This document shows, one piece after another, positions 17,263 to 25,351 of a stretch of 35,084 bases of DNA. Origin of the DNA: Trueperaceae bacterium (lineage in GTDB: Bacteria; Deinococcota; Deinococci; Deinococcales; Trueperaceae); NCBI GenBank assembly GCA_019429025.1, contig JAHYJQ010000002.1:1-35084 (forward strand). The letters run 5' to 3'. The notes beneath the pieces were generated by a model, which made no database searches, had not been told where the DNA came from, and was given only the letters and a program-made list of their open reading frames with translations. Every line of letters begins with the position of its first letter. Positions within the stretch are counted from its first letter, which is position 1. The position numbers were made by a program, and so were the translations under genes.

Positions 17263-18071
17263 TCCCGCTCGTCATCCTAGACCTGGACGGCACGATGATC
17301 GGCCAGAGCGGGCAGGTCAGGCCGGCGGTGTGGGCGGCGGTCGAACGTGCGCACGAGGACGGCATCAAGCTGGCAGTCTGCACGGGTCGGCCGAACCTGG
17401 GCGTGGCGCAGCGGGTGGTGAAGCGGGTGGGTCCGAACAACCCACACGTGTTCCAGTCGGGCGCGCACCTGGCGTTCGCGGACGGCGAGACGCTCAAGGC
17501 GTCGTCGCTCCGCGAGGCGACGGCGCTGCAGCTCGTCCGCCACGCGCGCGAGCACAACCTGGTGCTCGAGGTGTACACCCCGCATCACCTCTACGTCGAG
17601 CGCAAGACGCAGATCAGCGAGACCCACGGTCGCATGATCGGCGTCCAGCCGCTCGTGCGCGACCTGTCGGAGGTCGTGGAGAGCGAGCCCGTGATCCGCG
17701 CGCAATGGGTGGTGACGACCGCGCAGGAGGCCACCGCGATGGCCATGCGGCCCGCAGGCGTCACCGTCAGCCGCGCCACGTCTCCCGCGCAGCCCGACAC
17801 GCTGTTCATCAGCATGACCAGGTCCGGCGTGTCGAAGGGCAGCGCCGTGCAGGACCTGGCGGCGCACCTCAAGATCCCGTTGGCACACGCGATGGCCGTC
17901 GGCGACACCGCGGGCGACCTGCCGATGCTGGAACAGGTCGGCTTCCCCGTCGTCATGGGCAACGCCGAGCCGGGGCTGAAGTCACGCTTCGGGCGCGTGG
18001 TGGGCGACGTGGAGGAGGACGGCGTGGTCGAGGCGCTGGAGCTCGCGGCGACCCTCCGCCCACCCGCCTGA
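17259..18071 (+). CDS. Cof-type HAD family hydrolase
   Basis: A 270-residue HAD phosphatase of the Cof/IIB type. Motif I is [11 protein letters not shown], with nucleophile Asp8 and acid Asp10. Motif II is the Thr/Ser in LAVCTGRPN. Motif III is Lys in [18 protein letters not shown], and motif IV is [26 protein letters not shown]. The large cap between motifs II and III (about 85-185) is typical of sugar- or nucleotide-phosphate phosphatases, but the substrate is unknown. Its ATG overlaps the aspS stop as ATGA. Its ribosome site GAAGGAGA lies inside a perfect hairpin formed from the end of the aspS repeat region, so its translation is likely tied to that of aspS. Confidence 0.92.
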   Translation: MIPLVILDLDGTMIGQSGQVRPAVWAAVERAHEDGIKLAVCTGRPNLGVAQRVVKRVGPNNPHVFQSGAHLAFADGETLKASSLREATALQLVRHAREHNLVLEVYTPHHLYVERKTQISETHGRMIGVQPLVRDLSEVVESEPVIRAQWVVTTAQEATAMAMRPAGVTVSRATSPAQPDTLFISMTRSGVSKGSAVQDLAAHLKIPLAHAMAVGDTAGDLPMLEQVGFPVVMGNAEPGLKSRFGRVVGDVEEDGVVEALELAATLRPPA

Positions 18072-18078
18072 GCCGCGG

Positions 18079-18084
18079 TACGCT
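18079..18084 (+). promoter_or_regulatory. -10 box for leaderless asnS
   Basis: TACGCT ends seven bases before the asnS ATG, within the 20-base gap after the HAD gene. No Shine-Dalgarno is present, so asnS is probably transcribed from here as a leaderless mRNA. Confidence 0.6.
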
Positions 18085-18091
18085 CTCGCCC

Positions 18092-19390
18092 ATGGGCATC
18101 ACCCGCATCCAAGACCTGCCTGCCGCCGTGGGCGCCGAGGTGACGGTCGCCGGTTGGCTGACCGGCAGCCGCTCGTCGGGCAAGATCGCGTTCCTGCAGC
18201 TGCGGGACGGCAGCGGTTTCGTGCAGGCGGTGGTATCGAAGCAGGACGTCGACGAGGCCACCTTCGTGGCCGCCCGCGCGTTGGGCCAGGAGAGCGCGCT
18301 GCGCCTCACGGGCGTCGTGCGCACCGACGCACGCGCGCCGAGCGGCGTCGAGCTCGCCACCCGTTCGCTCGAGGTCGTCCACGCGACCAGCGACTACCCG
18401 ATCACGCCCAAAGAGCACGGCGTCGACTTCCTCGCCGACCACCGCCACCTGCACCTGCGTCACCGCGTGCCGTGGGCCATCCTGCGGGTGCGGGACGAGC
18501 TGGAGCGGGGCGTGCACGACTTCTTCGCGGATCACGGGTTCGTTCGCTTCGACGCCCCGTTCTTCATGCCCACGGCCGTGGAGGGGACCACCAACCTGTT
18601 CGAGATCGACCTGTTCGACGAGGGCAAGGCGTACCTGTCGCAGTCCGGCCAGCTGTACGCCGAGGCGGGCGCGATGGCGCTCGGCGCCGTCTATACGATG
18701 GGGCCTACGTTCCGGGCGGAGAAGAGCAAGACCCGGCGGCACCTGCTGGAGTTCTGGATGATCGAGCCCGAGGTCGCGTACCTGGAGCACGAGGGCAACG
18801 TGCGCCTGCAGGTCGATCTGCTGTCGTACCTCGTGGCCAGGGTGCTCGAGCGGCGCGGGCGTGAGCTGGAGATGCTCGAACGCGACGTGGCCAAGCTGGC
18901 GCCCGCCGCGGCGGGCGGGTACCCGGTGATCACCTACGATCGGGCGCTGGAGATCCTGGCGGAGGCCGGCAGCCCGATCGCGTGGGGCGACGACTTCGGC
19001 GCGCCGCACGAGACGATCCTGGGCGAGGCGTTCGACCGGCCCGTCGTCATCGAGCACTACCCGACGTCGGTCAAGGCCTTTTACATGGAACCGGTGCCGG
19101 GCGACCCGAGCCGGGTCCTGTGCAACGACGTCATCGCGCCCGAGGGGTACGGCGAACTGATCGGCGGATCGCAGCGCATCCACGACCTCGACCTGCTGCG
19201 CCGGCGCATCGCCGATCACGGTCTCCCGGAGGAGGCGTTCTCCTGGTACCTCGATCTGCGTCGCTTCGGCAGCGTGCCACACTCCGGGTTCGGCATCGGC
19301 CTCGAGCGCACGCTCGCCTGGATCACCGGCGTGAGCCACCTGCGGGAGGTCATCCCCTTCCCGCGCATGCTCACCCGCATGTTCCCCTGA
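18092..19390 (+). CDS. asnS: Asparagine-tRNA ligase
   Basis: AsnRS charges tRNA-Asn directly. The product has 432 residues with an N-terminal OB-fold ([32 protein letters not shown]) and a class II core. Motif 1 is near [33 protein letters not shown]. Motif 2 is [43 protein letters not shown] and motif 3 [21 protein letters not shown] complete the core. It lacks the GAD insert of the AspRS encoded upstream. The [10 protein letters not shown]-type segment ([27 protein letters not shown]) places it with AsnRS rather than archaeal AspRS. The start is leaderless-like. The gene after it converges from the other strand 27 bases away. Confidence 0.95.
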   Translation: MGITRIQDLPAAVGAEVTVAGWLTGSRSSGKIAFLQLRDGSGFVQAVVSKQDVDEATFVAARALGQESALRLTGVVRTDARAPSGVELATRSLEVVHATSDYPITPKEHGVDFLADHRHLHLRHRVPWAILRVRDELERGVHDFFADHGFVRFDAPFFMPTAVEGTTNLFEIDLFDEGKAYLSQSGQLYAEAGAMALGAVYTMGPTFRAEKSKTRRHLLEFWMIEPEVAYLEHEGNVRLQVDLLSYLVARVLERRGRELEMLERDVAKLAPAAAGGYPVITYDRALEILAEAGSPIAWGDDFGAPHETILGEAFDRPVVIEHYPTSVKAFYMEPVPGDPSRVLCNDVIAPEGYGELIGGSQRIHDLDLLRRRIADHGLPEEAFSWYLDLRRFGSVPHSGFGIGLERTLAWITGVSHLREVIPFPRMLTRMFP

Positions 19391-19417
19391 GGCGCGCGCG
19401 CGCGACCGCGGCCCGGG

Positions 19418-20002
19418 TCAGCCGCGCGGCGGCGCGACCTTGCCCCACAGCGACGGACGCTCCTCACCCGCCACCGTGATCCTCACCTCGTCGGCCGTGG
19501 CGGCCGCGCGCGCGGTCGCCACCAGCGAGCGCATGACCGACAGTTCGTCAGCGACCCCGATCCGTGCGCCGAGGGGCAGCTCGGGGACGTCGACCACGGC
19601 GATTCGCCGGCGGTCGAGTTCGATGACGAAGCCCGTCGCCGCGTCCACGCCGGCCGGCCACGTGCCGCTGGCCAGGAGGTCGTCCCGGAGCGCGCCGAGC
19701 GTGGCCGTCAGGCGGGCGCTGGGATCGTCGGCCGCCGACAGCGCGACGTCGGCGTATCCAGGCCGCTCGAGCCCCCGCGCGTCCACGACCACGAAGCGGA
19801 CCTCGACCACGACCGGTGGGCGGGGGGCGTCGCCCACGGCCACGGTCGGGGGCGGCGCCACCCGCGGCGCCCCGCCCGTCAGGGCGAAGACCACGGCGAG
19901 GAGCAGCGCGAAGCCCGAGATGAGCAGCTGCGGGGCGGCCCAATGCGGTCCGCCCACGTGGTGCCGCGAGACCGTGGCGGGCGGTCGCCGCGGACGGCGC
20001 AT
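19418..20002 (-). CDS. GerMN domain membrane-anchored protein
   Basis: A 194-residue protein. After a basic N-terminus there is one membrane segment (about 26-42, LLISGFALLLAVVFAL), then a Pro-rich linker and a GerMN-like domain (about 65-190: VVEVRFVVVDARGLERPGYADVALSAADDP, LTATLGALRDDLL, ELPLGARIGVADELSVMRSLVATA, VRITVAGEERPSLWG). GerMN domains occur in spore germination proteins but also in non-sporulating bacteria, beside cell-wall amidases as here. The start overlaps the stop of the amidase gene (TGATG), so the two are translationally coupled. The C-terminal domain would face outside the cytoplasmic membrane. The role, probably in peptidoglycan handling, is inferred from the neighbour. 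Confidence 0.82.
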   Translation of the reverse strand: MRRPRRPPATVSRHHVGGPHWAAPQLLISGFALLLAVVFALTGGAPRVAPPPTVAVGDAPRPPVVVEVRFVVVDARGLERPGYADVALSAADDPSARLTATLGALRDDLLASGTWPAGVDAATGFVIELDRRRIAVVDVPELPLGARIGVADELSVMRSLVATARAAATADEVRITVAGEERPSLWGKVAPPRG

Positions 20003-21372
20003 CAGCGACCGCCCAGCGCGCTCCAGGCGCTCACCAGGGCGCGCGCCAGGTCGCCCGCCGCGGCGGGATCGCGCAGGTCGTCCGCCGCCATCTCCAGGAA
20101 CAGGCCGCGCCCGGCCGCGCCGGCGAGCACGGCGAGCGGCGCACCGATCGGGCCCTCGGCCGTCCAGCCGGCCGCGGCGAGCGCGCGCGTCAGCTCTGCA
20201 CCCCAGTCGCGCCCGACCGCGAGGTCGGTCGTCAGGCGCAGCAGGACGGAGCGGCGCAACGCGTCCGTGCCGGCGCGAGCGAGCGCCGACTCGGCGTTCC
20301 AGCGGATCGCGCGGTCGAGGGTCTCCGCCGCGTCGGCGTCGTCCAGGACGTAGAGACGCACCTGGCGGCGGGGCAGCTCCCCGAGGTGGATCGTGACCAT
20401 CGCGTCGGCACCGACCCCCATGGCCGTCCGGTCGACCAGCGGCACCGACGCGGGGCCCGTGCGCGTGCGTTCGACGTCGATGCCCGCCCGGGCGAGCTCC
20501 ACCGCGAGCAGGTCGACGAACGCCCGCGTCAGTTCGCCCTCGACGTCCGCCTGCAGGGCGTCCGCGCCGCCCTGCGAGACGTGCCCGGCGTCGAGGACCC
20601 AGCGCGTGCGGGACACCGTCGCGATGGGCTCCTGCCCGGCCCCGCTCGTGCCGAACGCCACCACGACCTCCATCCCGGCCCCCGCCGGCACGCTCCACAC
20701 GCGCGGCTCCACGCCGGGCGCGAGCTGCACGCGGGCCTCGCTGCTCCCCCGGACGCGCTCGACGGCGGCGCGAACGAACGACCGGCCCTCGAGCGCCGGG
20801 GTCACCAGCGGGTCGGCGCGCTCGAAGCGCAGCTCGAGCACACCGCTCTCGGGGTGGTGGAAGGTGACGTAGCGACCCGGCGCGTCGAGGGCGAACACCA
20901 GCCGTTCGCTGACGCCGAAGCCCTCCAGCCGCATGCTCAGGCTGGGACGCGGCAGCACGACCGCGACCGAGGCCGACTCGCTGAGGAAGGCGACCCTGCC
21001 CCCGAGGGCCTCGCCCACGGCCTTCACCGGCACGAACGCCTCGCCGCCGGTCCACAGCGCGGCGGGACCGGGGCGCGCCCGGCCATCGCGCACGATCGCG
21101 GGCCGCGGCGCCGCCACGCCCGCCGCCTCGCTCACCAGCGCGAGCTGGACGATCGCCGCGCCGAGCGTCAGCGTCACCCGTCCGCCGGCGAGGTCGACGG
21201 CCACGTCGGCGCCCAGCGCGCGCGCGAAGTCGGCGGCGGGGGCGTAGGTGACGTCGGCGACCAGCGTGGTGGTCGCCCCCGGCACGTCGACGCCGTTGAC
21301 GAGCAGCTGCGGCTGCGCCGCGGCCACGGCGAGGAGGCCGATGGCGAGCAGCAGCGCGCCGAGGCGGTTCAT
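20002..21372 (-). CDS. N-acetylmuramoyl-L-alanine amidase (AMIN + amidase_3)
   Basis: This 456-residue secreted enzyme would cut the bond between muramic acid and the stem peptide. A signal peptide (MNRLGALLLAIGLLAVAAA) is followed by a copper-amine-oxidase-N-like region (about 22-120, LLVNGVDVPG and AFVPVKAVGEALGGRV), an AMIN-like domain (about 130-240) and the amidase_3 domain (about 255-455). Zinc-site elements are WVLDAGHVSQGGADA (His), a downstream Glu in DVEGELTRAF and VTIHLG (His). The likely catalytic Glu is in LFLEMAADDL. The usual DPGHGG is DAGHVS here, a notable deviation. The start overlaps the smpB stop (ATGA) and the end overlaps the GerMN gene, forming a tight operon. Confidence 0.88.
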   Translation of the reverse strand: MNRLGALLLAIGLLAVAAAQPQLLVNGVDVPGATTTLVADVTYAPAADFARALGADVAVDLAGGRVTLTLGAAIVQLALVSEAAGVAAPRPAIVRDGRARPGPAALWTGGEAFVPVKAVGEALGGRVAFLSESASVAVVLPRPSLSMRLEGFGVSERLVFALDAPGRYVTFHHPESGVLELRFERADPLVTPALEGRSFVRAAVERVRGSSEARVQLAPGVEPRVWSVPAGAGMEVVVAFGTSGAGQEPIATVSRTRWVLDAGHVSQGGADALQADVEGELTRAFVDLLAVELARAGIDVERTRTGPASVPLVDRTAMGVGADAMVTIHLGELPRRQVRLYVLDDADAAETLDRAIRWNAESALARAGTDALRRSVLLRLTTDLAVGRDWGAELTRALAAAGWTAEGPIGAPLAVLAGAAGRGLFLEMAADDLRDPAAAGDLARALVSAWSALGGR

Positions 21373-21821
21373 CTGGACTCGCCCTTCAGCACCCGGTCCA
21401 TCTCGCGGCGCGCGTCGCGCTCGGCGCTGGCCGCCCGCTTGTCGTGCCGCTTGCGGCCCCGCGCGAGGGCGATGAGGAGCTTGGCCCGGCCGCGCTCGTC
21501 GAAGTAGAGCTTGAGCGGAACGACCGTCAGGCCGCGGCGTTCGAGGCCCTTGCGCAGTTCGTGGATCTCGCGCCGGTGGAGGAGCAGCTTGCGCCGCCGG
21601 AGGGGTTCGTGGTTGTTGTAGGAGGCCTGTGCGTACATCGGCAGGTTGGCGCCCTCGAGCCACACCTCGTCGCCGGCGACGCGTGCGTACGCCTCGGCGA
21701 TCGAACCGCCGCCGGCCCGCAGCGACTTGACCTCGCTGCCGGTGAGCACCAGCCCGGCCTCGAAGGTCTCGAGGACGTCGTAGTCGTGACGCGCGCGGCG
21801 GTTGGTCAGCATCGCGGCCAT
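21369..21821 (-). CDS. smpB: SsrA-binding protein SmpB
   Basis: SmpB binds tmRNA and brings it to stalled ribosomes for trans-translation. The 150-residue protein aligns fully: NRRARHDYDVLETFEAGLVLTGSEVKSLRAG, SIAEAYARV, ANLPMYAQASYNNHEPLRRRKLLLHRREI, LTVVPLKLYFDERGRAKLLIALARGRKRHDKR, and a basic C-terminal tail. The ATG at 21821 has GAGG eight bases upstream; a second ATG three codons later is possible. It lies 52 bases downstream of priA and overlaps the amidase start. No tmRNA gene was seen in this window. Confidence 0.97.
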   Translation of the reverse strand: MAAMLTNRRARHDYDVLETFEAGLVLTGSEVKSLRAGGGSIAEAYARVAGDEVWLEGANLPMYAQASYNNHEPLRRRKLLLHRREIHELRKGLERRGLTVVPLKLYFDERGRAKLLIALARGRKRHDKRAASAERDARREMDRVLKGESR

Positions 21822-21873
21822 GATACGTGCCTCGAGTCCGAGCTTCGCGACGTCGGCGACCTCGCATGCGCCA

Positions 21874-24261
21874 TCAGTCGAGCCAGGTCTCGATGTCGTA
21901 GGGGTCGACGTCGACCAGCGCCCGCACGCCGCCGCCGGGCCGCGCGTCCACGTGCGCGAGCCTCGCGGCCAGCGTCGCCTCGTCGTCGGCGCGGACGAGC
22001 ACGTGGAAGGCGTAACGCCCGCGGGCGCGCGCCAGCGGGGCGGGGGCGGGCCCCAGGACGTCGTCCTCGGGGACGCCGGCGGCCAGGAGGCGGCCGGCCA
22101 GGGCATGCGCGGCGGAGGCGGCCGCGGCGCGGTCGCGGTGGGTGAGCTGGACCCGCGCCCAGTGACGCGCCGGCGGGTAGCCGAGCGCACGGCGGCGCGC
22201 CATGACGCGCTCGATGAAGGCATCGACGGCGCCATCGAGGTCTTCGGCGAGCCAGGTGCGCCAGACCTCGTGCTCGGGGCGGTGGACCTGCGCCACCAGC
22301 AGGGGCCGGCGCTCCGACGAGGCGAGGTCGGGCAGCGAGAGCAGCACCCGCAGCGACCGCTCCTCCGCCCTCACGTCCTCGTGGTCGTGCAGCGCGTCGC
22401 CCGCCGTGAGGGCGACGAGCGCGAGGTCGGGCAGCGGCGGGAGACGCAGCGCCGCGGTCGTGCCGACCACCACCCCGGCCTCGCCGGCCAGGAGCGGGGC
22501 CGGGTCGTCGCGCTGGTCGTGGTCCCAGCGCAGCACGCACAGCGTGGGCGCCACGCCGTGCACCGCCTCGGCCACCCACTCGGTCCCGGCCCCGGGTCGG
22601 GGGGCGAGGTCGGGGGCACCGCAGGCGGGGCAGGCGTCGGGCGCCGCCGAGTCGTAGCCGCAGTGGTGGCAGCGCAGCCGCTCGATGCGCGCGTGCCAGC
22701 GGAGCGGGAGGTCGCAGTGGGGGCACATGACGACCTCGCCGCAGGAGCGGCAGCCGAGCGCCGCGGCGTAGCCGCGCCGCGGCACGACCAGCAGCGCCTG
22801 CCGCCGCCGCTCGGCCACCTGCCGCAGCAGGCGCACGAGCGGCGCGCAGAGCGGCCACCCGGTCTCGTGGCGCAGGTCGAGCAGGGCAGCGCGCGGCCTC
22901 GGTCGCGGGAGCGCCACCTCGCGCTCCGCCCCGGCGGCCCGCAGCTCGGCCGTCGCGAGCGGGTCGACGAGGGCCCACGCGGCGCCGGCGGCGCGGGCGA
23001 GTTCGAGCGCGTCGCGGCGGCCGACGCTGCGCGCGCCCGCGAGCTGCTTGTGGCTGCCGCTGGCCGCGTCCCACACGGCCACGCGCGCCAGGCCGGGCAG
23101 GTCGAGCGCCAAAGCGGGGTAGGTGCCGACGAGGAGCGCCGGCGTCCCGGCGGCGAGCTCGCCGGCGACCGCCGCCCGCTGGTCGTCCGCCAGGTCGGCG
23201 CCCCAGCGCAGCGTCGGCACGGCCTGGGCGGCGGCCCGCGACAGCGTCTCCGCCTGCGCCTGCTCGGGGACGAGCAGGAGCGCCTGGCGCCCGGCGGCGA
23301 CGGCCCCGAGGAGCCACGGGAGCGTGGTCCGCCAGCGGGCGCGCGCGTCGCCGCCGGAGATCAGCACGCCGGAGGCGGCGGCGGTCGCCCCGTCGCCACC
23401 GCCCGCCGCCGCGCCCGCGGCGGGCGGTGGGTCGAGGTCGAAGGGCGCCGCCGGAGCGGCCGTCACCCAGGGCACGCTCGCGGGGGGGCGGGTGACCTCG
23501 AGGTAGCCGGCGAAGCCCTTGGCGACCAGCGCCCGGGCCGCACCCGGCGGCACGCCCGCGTCCCGGGCCAGGGCCGCCGCGCTCTCGCACGGCCCCTGGT
23601 CGACGAGCCACGCGAGCGCCCGCCGCTGCCCCTCGCGGGCCGCGCCCGCCAAGGTGTCGTCCGCCGGACGGAGCGCGACGAGGCGCCGGTCGCTGGCCTG
23701 GGCCTCCTCGACGCGCTCGCGGAGCAGCCCGTGCCGGCGCCAGGTGTCGAGCAGCTCGGCGTCGAAGGCCGACGCGTCGTGCCAGCCCGCGTCCGCCAGG
23801 CGCCGTCCCTCCGCGCCGAACAGGTCGACCGGCGCCGCCGGGTCGCGCCGGACGAGGTGGATCCACGCTCCCTTGAGGCCCGCGGCGGCGAAGGCCGCGA
23901 CGCTGACGCCGATCGGCACCGCGCAGCGGGCGGCCTGCGCGGACAGCATCGTGCGCACCGGGGCGCCGAGCGCCGGGCCGCCGGCGATCCAGGCGATCGC
24001 CGGGCGCAGGTCGAGGGCCTCCGCCGCGCTCGCCTGTCGCGCCCCGGCGACCCAGCCGACCCGCAGACCGCCCTGCCACGGCACCGCCACCCGCCGTCCG
24101 ACGCCCGCGCGGGCGGTCGCCGGCGAATCGGTCGCCCGGTCGCCCTCGCCAACCGCGTCGGGCGCAGTGGTCCCCGTCGCACGCGGCGCGGGGTCGTGGG
24201 GGGGCAGGTAGTCGAGACCGGGCACGGGCACCGGCAGCCACACGTGGAGGACCTCGGGCAC
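21874..24261 (-). CDS. priA: Primosomal protein N' PriA, helicase motifs lost
   Basis: PriA recognises abandoned replication forks and loads the replisome. The 795-residue product keeps the N-terminal DNA-binding region (VLHVWLPVPVPGLDYLPP, VPWQGGLRVGWVAG) and the zinc region with eight cysteines (CRSCGEVVMCPHC and CHHCGYDSAAPDACPACG, about 502-550). It also keeps the C-terminal domain. The Walker A site is replaced by LISGGDARARW (about 299), the DEEH box by VWDAASGSHKQ (about 395), and the GRAGR motif is absent. ATP hydrolysis and unwinding are therefore unlikely. Loss of these motifs is known for Deinococcus radiodurans PriA. The start is GTG with TAGACT five bases upstream and no Shine-Dalgarno, so it is probably leaderless. 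Confidence 0.94.
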   Translation of the reverse strand: MPEVLHVWLPVPVPGLDYLPPHDPAPRATGTTAPDAVGEGDRATDSPATARAGVGRRVAVPWQGGLRVGWVAGARQASAAEALDLRPAIAWIAGGPALGAPVRTMLSAQAARCAVPIGVSVAAFAAAGLKGAWIHLVRRDPAAPVDLFGAEGRRLADAGWHDASAFDAELLDTWRRHGLLRERVEEAQASDRRLVALRPADDTLAGAAREGQRRALAWLVDQGPCESAAALARDAGVPPGAARALVAKGFAGYLEVTRPPASVPWVTAAPAAPFDLDPPPAAGAAAGGGDGATAAASGVLISGGDARARWRTTLPWLLGAVAAGRQALLLVPEQAQAETLSRAAAQAVPTLRWGADLADDQRAAVAGELAAGTPALLVGTYPALALDLPGLARVAVWDAASGSHKQLAGARSVGRRDALELARAAGAAWALVDPLATAELRAAGAEREVALPRPRPRAALLDLRHETGWPLCAPLVRLLRQVAERRRQALLVVPRRGYAAALGCRSCGEVVMCPHCDLPLRWHARIERLRCHHCGYDSAAPDACPACGAPDLAPRPGAGTEWVAEAVHGVAPTLCVLRWDHDQRDDPAPLLAGEAGVVVGTTAALRLPPLPDLALVALTAGDALHDHEDVRAEERSLRVLLSLPDLASSERRPLLVAQVHRPEHEVWRTWLAEDLDGAVDAFIERVMARRRALGYPPARHWARVQLTHRDRAAAASAAHALAGRLLAAGVPEDDVLGPAPAPLARARGRYAFHVLVRADDEATLAARLAHVDARPGGGVRALVDVDPYDIETWLD

Positions 24262-24301
24262 GGGTCAGTCTACGGGGACGCCTCTGGTATCGTCGTCGGC
24301 G
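24262..24301. promoter_or_regulatory. Divergent leaderless promoter pair, priA/purM
   Basis: The whole gap between the two start codons is 40 bases. On the minus strand TAGACT sits five bases before the priA GTG. On the plus strand TGGTATCGT (extended -10, 24285-24293) sits eight bases before the purM ATG. Neither side has a Shine-Dalgarno, and the -35 regions would overlap, so the two promoters may compete. Confidence 0.6.
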
Positions 24302-25345
24302 ATGGAGGACTTCGACCCCCGCCCGCCGCGGTCGGCCTACGCCGCCGCAGGCGTCGACCTCGCGGCCTCGGACGTCGCCATGGAGCGCATCCGGGCCGAC
24401 GTCGAGTCGACCTACACGCCGCACGTGCTGCGCGGCCTGGGCTCGTTCGGCGGGCTGTTCTCGCTGCCGGGCGACGTGCGCGACCCGGTCCTGGTCGCCT
24501 CGACCGACGGCGTGGGGACCAAGACCCGGCTGGCGGTGGCGCTCGGCCGCGTGCGGGGCCTGGGCAGCGACCTCGTGCACCACTGTGTCAACGACATCCT
24601 CGTCCAGGGGGCCAGGCCGCTGTTCTTCCTCGATTACGTGGCGAGCGCGCGCCTCGACGTGGGCGTGATCGCGGAGGTCGTCGGCGGCATCGCCGACGCG
24701 TGCCGCGCTGAGGGGGTCGCGCTGATCGGCGGCGAGACGGCCGAGATGCCGGGCGTGTATGCCCCGGGCGAGATCGACGTCGTCGGCACGATCGTCGGCA
24801 TCGTCGGTCGCGACGCCGTCATCGACGGCACGGGGGTGCAGGGCGGTGACGTCCTGTTGGGGCTCGAGTCCGGCGGCCTGCAGACCAACGGCTTCTCCCT
24901 CGCGCGCTCGATCGCGAGCGGCCACGAGGGGGAACCGGTCGACCCCTCCGACCCGTCGGGGCCGACGCTGGGCGAGGCCCTGCTGGCGCCGCATCGGTCG
25001 TTCTCGGCGCCGCTGCGGCCGCTCCTCGAGGCCGGCCTCGTGCGGGCGCTGGCCCACGTGACCGGCGGCGGCATCCCGGGGAACCTGCCCCGGGCGCTGC
25101 CCGGTGAGCTGGGCGCCGAGATCGAGGAGGGGTCGTGGCCGCGGCCCGTCGTCTTCGATCGCCTGCAGGCGCTCGGCGAGATCGCCGAGGACGAGATGCG
25201 CAGCGTGTTCAACCTGGGGATCGGGATGATCGTCGTCGCGCGACCCGGCGACGTCGAGCGCGTCCGGGCCACCTGCCCCGAGCCGCTGCACACGATCGGC
25301 CGGGTCGTGCCGGGCGAGGGCGTCCGCTACCTGCGCGGCGGCTGA
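24302..25345 (+). CDS. purM: Phosphoribosylformylglycinamidine cyclo-ligase
   Basis: PurM (AIR synthetase) closes the imidazole ring in purine synthesis using ATP. The product has 347 residues, the usual length. Family features include SAYAAAGVDLAASDVAMERI, the substrate loop GLGSFGGLFSLPG, VASTDGVGTKTRLA, LVHHCVNDILVQGARPLFFLDYVA, ALIGGETAEMPGVY, LESGGLQTNGFSLARSI, VTGGGIPGNLPRALP and FNLGIGMIVV. The ATG at 24302 follows a leaderless-type -10 and is divergent from priA. It converges with the histidine kinase gene, six bases apart, and no other purine genes are near. Confidence 0.97.
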   Translation: MEDFDPRPPRSAYAAAGVDLAASDVAMERIRADVESTYTPHVLRGLGSFGGLFSLPGDVRDPVLVASTDGVGTKTRLAVALGRVRGLGSDLVHHCVNDILVQGARPLFFLDYVASARLDVGVIAEVVGGIADACRAEGVALIGGETAEMPGVYAPGEIDVVGTIVGIVGRDAVIDGTGVQGGDVLLGLESGGLQTNGFSLARSIASGHEGEPVDPSDPSGPTLGEALLAPHRSFSAPLRPLLEAGLVRALAHVTGGGIPGNLPRALPGELGAEIEEGSWPRPVVFDRLQALGEIAEDEMRSVFNLGIGMIVVARPGDVERVRATCPEPLHTIGRVVPGEGVRYLRGG

Positions 25346-25351
25346 CCCGAC

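Noticed and set aside
21802-25291. Open frames of over 900 codons on both strands across priA and purM
   Set aside because: They are out of frame with two clearly homologous genes and show no recognisable domain.
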